Below, one piece after another: positions 62,985 through 64,000 of a stretch of DNA of 64,000 nt (the stretch's first letter is position 1; the number at the start of each line of letters is the position of its first letter). The position numbers and the translations under genes are program-made. Origin of the DNA: Aneurinibacillus soli (GTDB lineage: Bacteria > Bacillota > Bacilli > Aneurinibacillales > Aneurinibacillaceae); contig NZ_AP017312.1 in the NCBI RefSeq assembly GCF_002355375.1, positions 470,001-534,000 of the forward strand, read 5' to 3'. A model generated the notes under the pieces. The model did not search any database. It saw nothing but the letters and a program-made list of their open reading frames with translations, and was not told where the DNA came from.

Positions 62985-64000
62985 ATGCATTTACAATTTA
63001 CAGAAGAGCAAGATATGATGCGCAAGATGGTGCGCGACTTTGCGCGTGAGGAGATTGCACCGCAGATCGAAAAAATGGAAGAGAACGATGAATTCCCATA
63101 TGAGATCATTCGTAAGATGGGAGAATACGGTCTGATGGGGATTCCGATTCCAGAAGCATACGGCGGTTCAGAAGCGGATTTCATCTCGTATATCATTGCC
63201 ATTAATGAAATTTCCAAAGTAAGCCCGACAGTAGGAGTAATTCTCTCTGTACACACTTCGGTTGGAACGAACCCGATTTTGTACTTCGGGAATGAAGAGC
63301 AGAAGAAGAAGTATGTGCCGAAGCTTGCGACAGGTGAATACATTGGTGCGTTTGCGTTAACGGAACCAAGTGCAGGCTCTGATGCAGCGGGCATGCGAAC
63401 AACGGCTGTGAAGCAGGGCGATAAATATATTTTGAACGGCTCCAAGATTTTTATTACGAATGGTGGTGCGGCAAGTACGTACATCGTATTTGCGGTAACA
63501 GATTCATCCAAAGGACCAAAAGGGATTTCTGCTTTCATTGTAGAAAAAGATACACCAGGGTTTACTGTAGGCAAAAAAGAGAAGAAAATGGGTCTGCACG
63601 GTTCGAGTACAACCGAGCTCATTTTCGATAATGCGGAAGTGCCAGCAGCAAATCTACTTGGCGAAGAGGGCATGGGCTTTACTATCGCGATGGCTAACCT
63701 TGATGTTGGTCGGATCGGGATTGCTTCACAGGGTCTTGGGATTGCGGAAGGTGCGCTTGAGCATGCGATTGCGTATGCCAAAGAGCGTGTTCAGTTCGGC
63801 AAACCGATTGCAGCGCAGCAGGGAATCGGCTTCAAACTCGCAGATATGGCAACACAGACAGAAGCGGCTCGTATGCTTGTATACCGTGCGGCAGCGCTGC
63901 GTAATGCAGGCGTGAAGTGCGGATTGGAAGCATCAATGGCGAAGAAGTTCGCAACCGACACGGCTATGAAGGTAACCACAGAAGCGATCCAGGTATTCGG
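62985..64000 (+). CDS. acdA: acyl-CoA dehydrogenase, 3' end outside the window
   Basis: Start ATG at 62985 behind AAGGAGGAT; 338 complete codons to the window edge, with about 40 residues missing. Flavoprotein fold: N-terminal helices (LQFTEEQDMMRKMVRDFARE), the beta-domain ALTEPSAGSDAAGMRTTA and YILNGSKIFITNGG (FAD and substrate contacts), and C-terminal helices with DVGRIGIASQGLGIAEGAL and ERVQFGKPIAAQQGI. The catalytic Glu of short-chain enzymes (in a YEGT-type motif) lies beyond the edge. It matches the short-chain AcdA/MmgC group, whose electrons would go via ETF to FadF. Confidence 0.93.
   Translation, partial: MHLQFTEEQDMMRKMVRDFAREEIAPQIEKMEENDEFPYEIIRKMGEYGLMGIPIPEAYGGSEADFISYIIAINEISKVSPTVGVILSVHTSVGTNPILYFGNEEQKKKYVPKLATGEYIGAFALTEPSAGSDAAGMRTTAVKQGDKYILNGSKIFITNGGAASTYIVFAVTDSSKGPKGISAFIVEKDTPGFTVGKKEKKMGLHGSSTTELIFDNAEVPAANLLGEEGMGFTIAMANLDVGRIGIASQGLGIAEGALEHAIAYAKERVQFGKPIAAQQGIGFKLADMATQTEAARMLVYRAAALRNAGVKCGLEASMAKKFATDTAMKVTTEAIQVF

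Overview
The window looks like chromosomal DNA of a Gram-positive, spore-forming Bacillales bacterium, most likely of the Paenibacillaceae (Aneurinibacillus/Brevibacillus-like). This is an inference from four things: strong AGGAGG-type ribosome sites; a Bacillus-like tRNA cluster (Arg-Pro-Met-Ser-His-Ser-Ile visible); many small Bacillus-type families (XpaC, TelA, YwdK, YneR, YuzB, YwhD, YwiB); and the gene order ywfO, ywhD, pbpG, speE, speB, ywiB, argS, fadF, which recalls the B. subtilis chromosome. I see no prophage, intact insertion sequence, CRISPR array or rRNA gene.

Layout. 1-592 is the end of a tRNA operon. 0.7-5.9 kb holds a small ribbon-helix-helix regulator with a perfect palindrome in front, a crotonase homologue without catalytic glutamates, xpaC-telA, a 3-methyladenine glycosylase, an RNase Z-like hydrolase and a cupin. 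5.9-8.4 kb is an AT-rich accessory patch with two poorly known genes. 8.5-13 kb has hcp with an Fnr-type box, plsC, a HAD phosphatase, an orphan primase-like protein and a YbaK deacylase. 13-23 kb has a chemoreceptor, a truncated Schlafen-type ATP-binding protein, a PAS-GGDEF-EAL protein, a parA/small protein/CYTH operon, YneR, an EamA transporter and a polysaccharide deacetylase. 23-28 kb is an ABC-2 exporter cluster with a DUF6583-like protein. 28-46 kb is mixed metabolism and transport (heparinase-like protein, BrkB, rRNA methyltransferase, EcsAB, CDF, GDPD, BrnQ, AsnB, UspA, RluA). 46-56 kb is the conserved ywfO-ywhD-pbpG-speEB-ywiB-argS block. 56-64 kb has a second chemoreceptor and a fatty-acid oxidation cluster (FadF, thiolase, 3-hydroxyacyl-CoA dehydrogenase, acyl-CoA dehydrogenase running off the end).

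Most unusual signals. (1) A family of about 250-bp dispersed elements: three full copies and one internally deleted copy, at 8.2, 48.2, 48.5 and 51.0 kb. Their paired arms change together between copies, so base pairing is kept while sequence is not. This argues for a structured RNA or single-stranded DNA element that tends to sit beside intrinsic terminators; two inverted copies flank pbpG. (2) A roughly 270-nt, densely folded, promoter-bearing intergenic RNA candidate with a tRNA-T-loop-like 3' end, between the thiolase and 3-hydroxyacyl-CoA dehydrogenase genes (61.77-62.05 kb). All functional calls are from reading the sequence; no database search was run.
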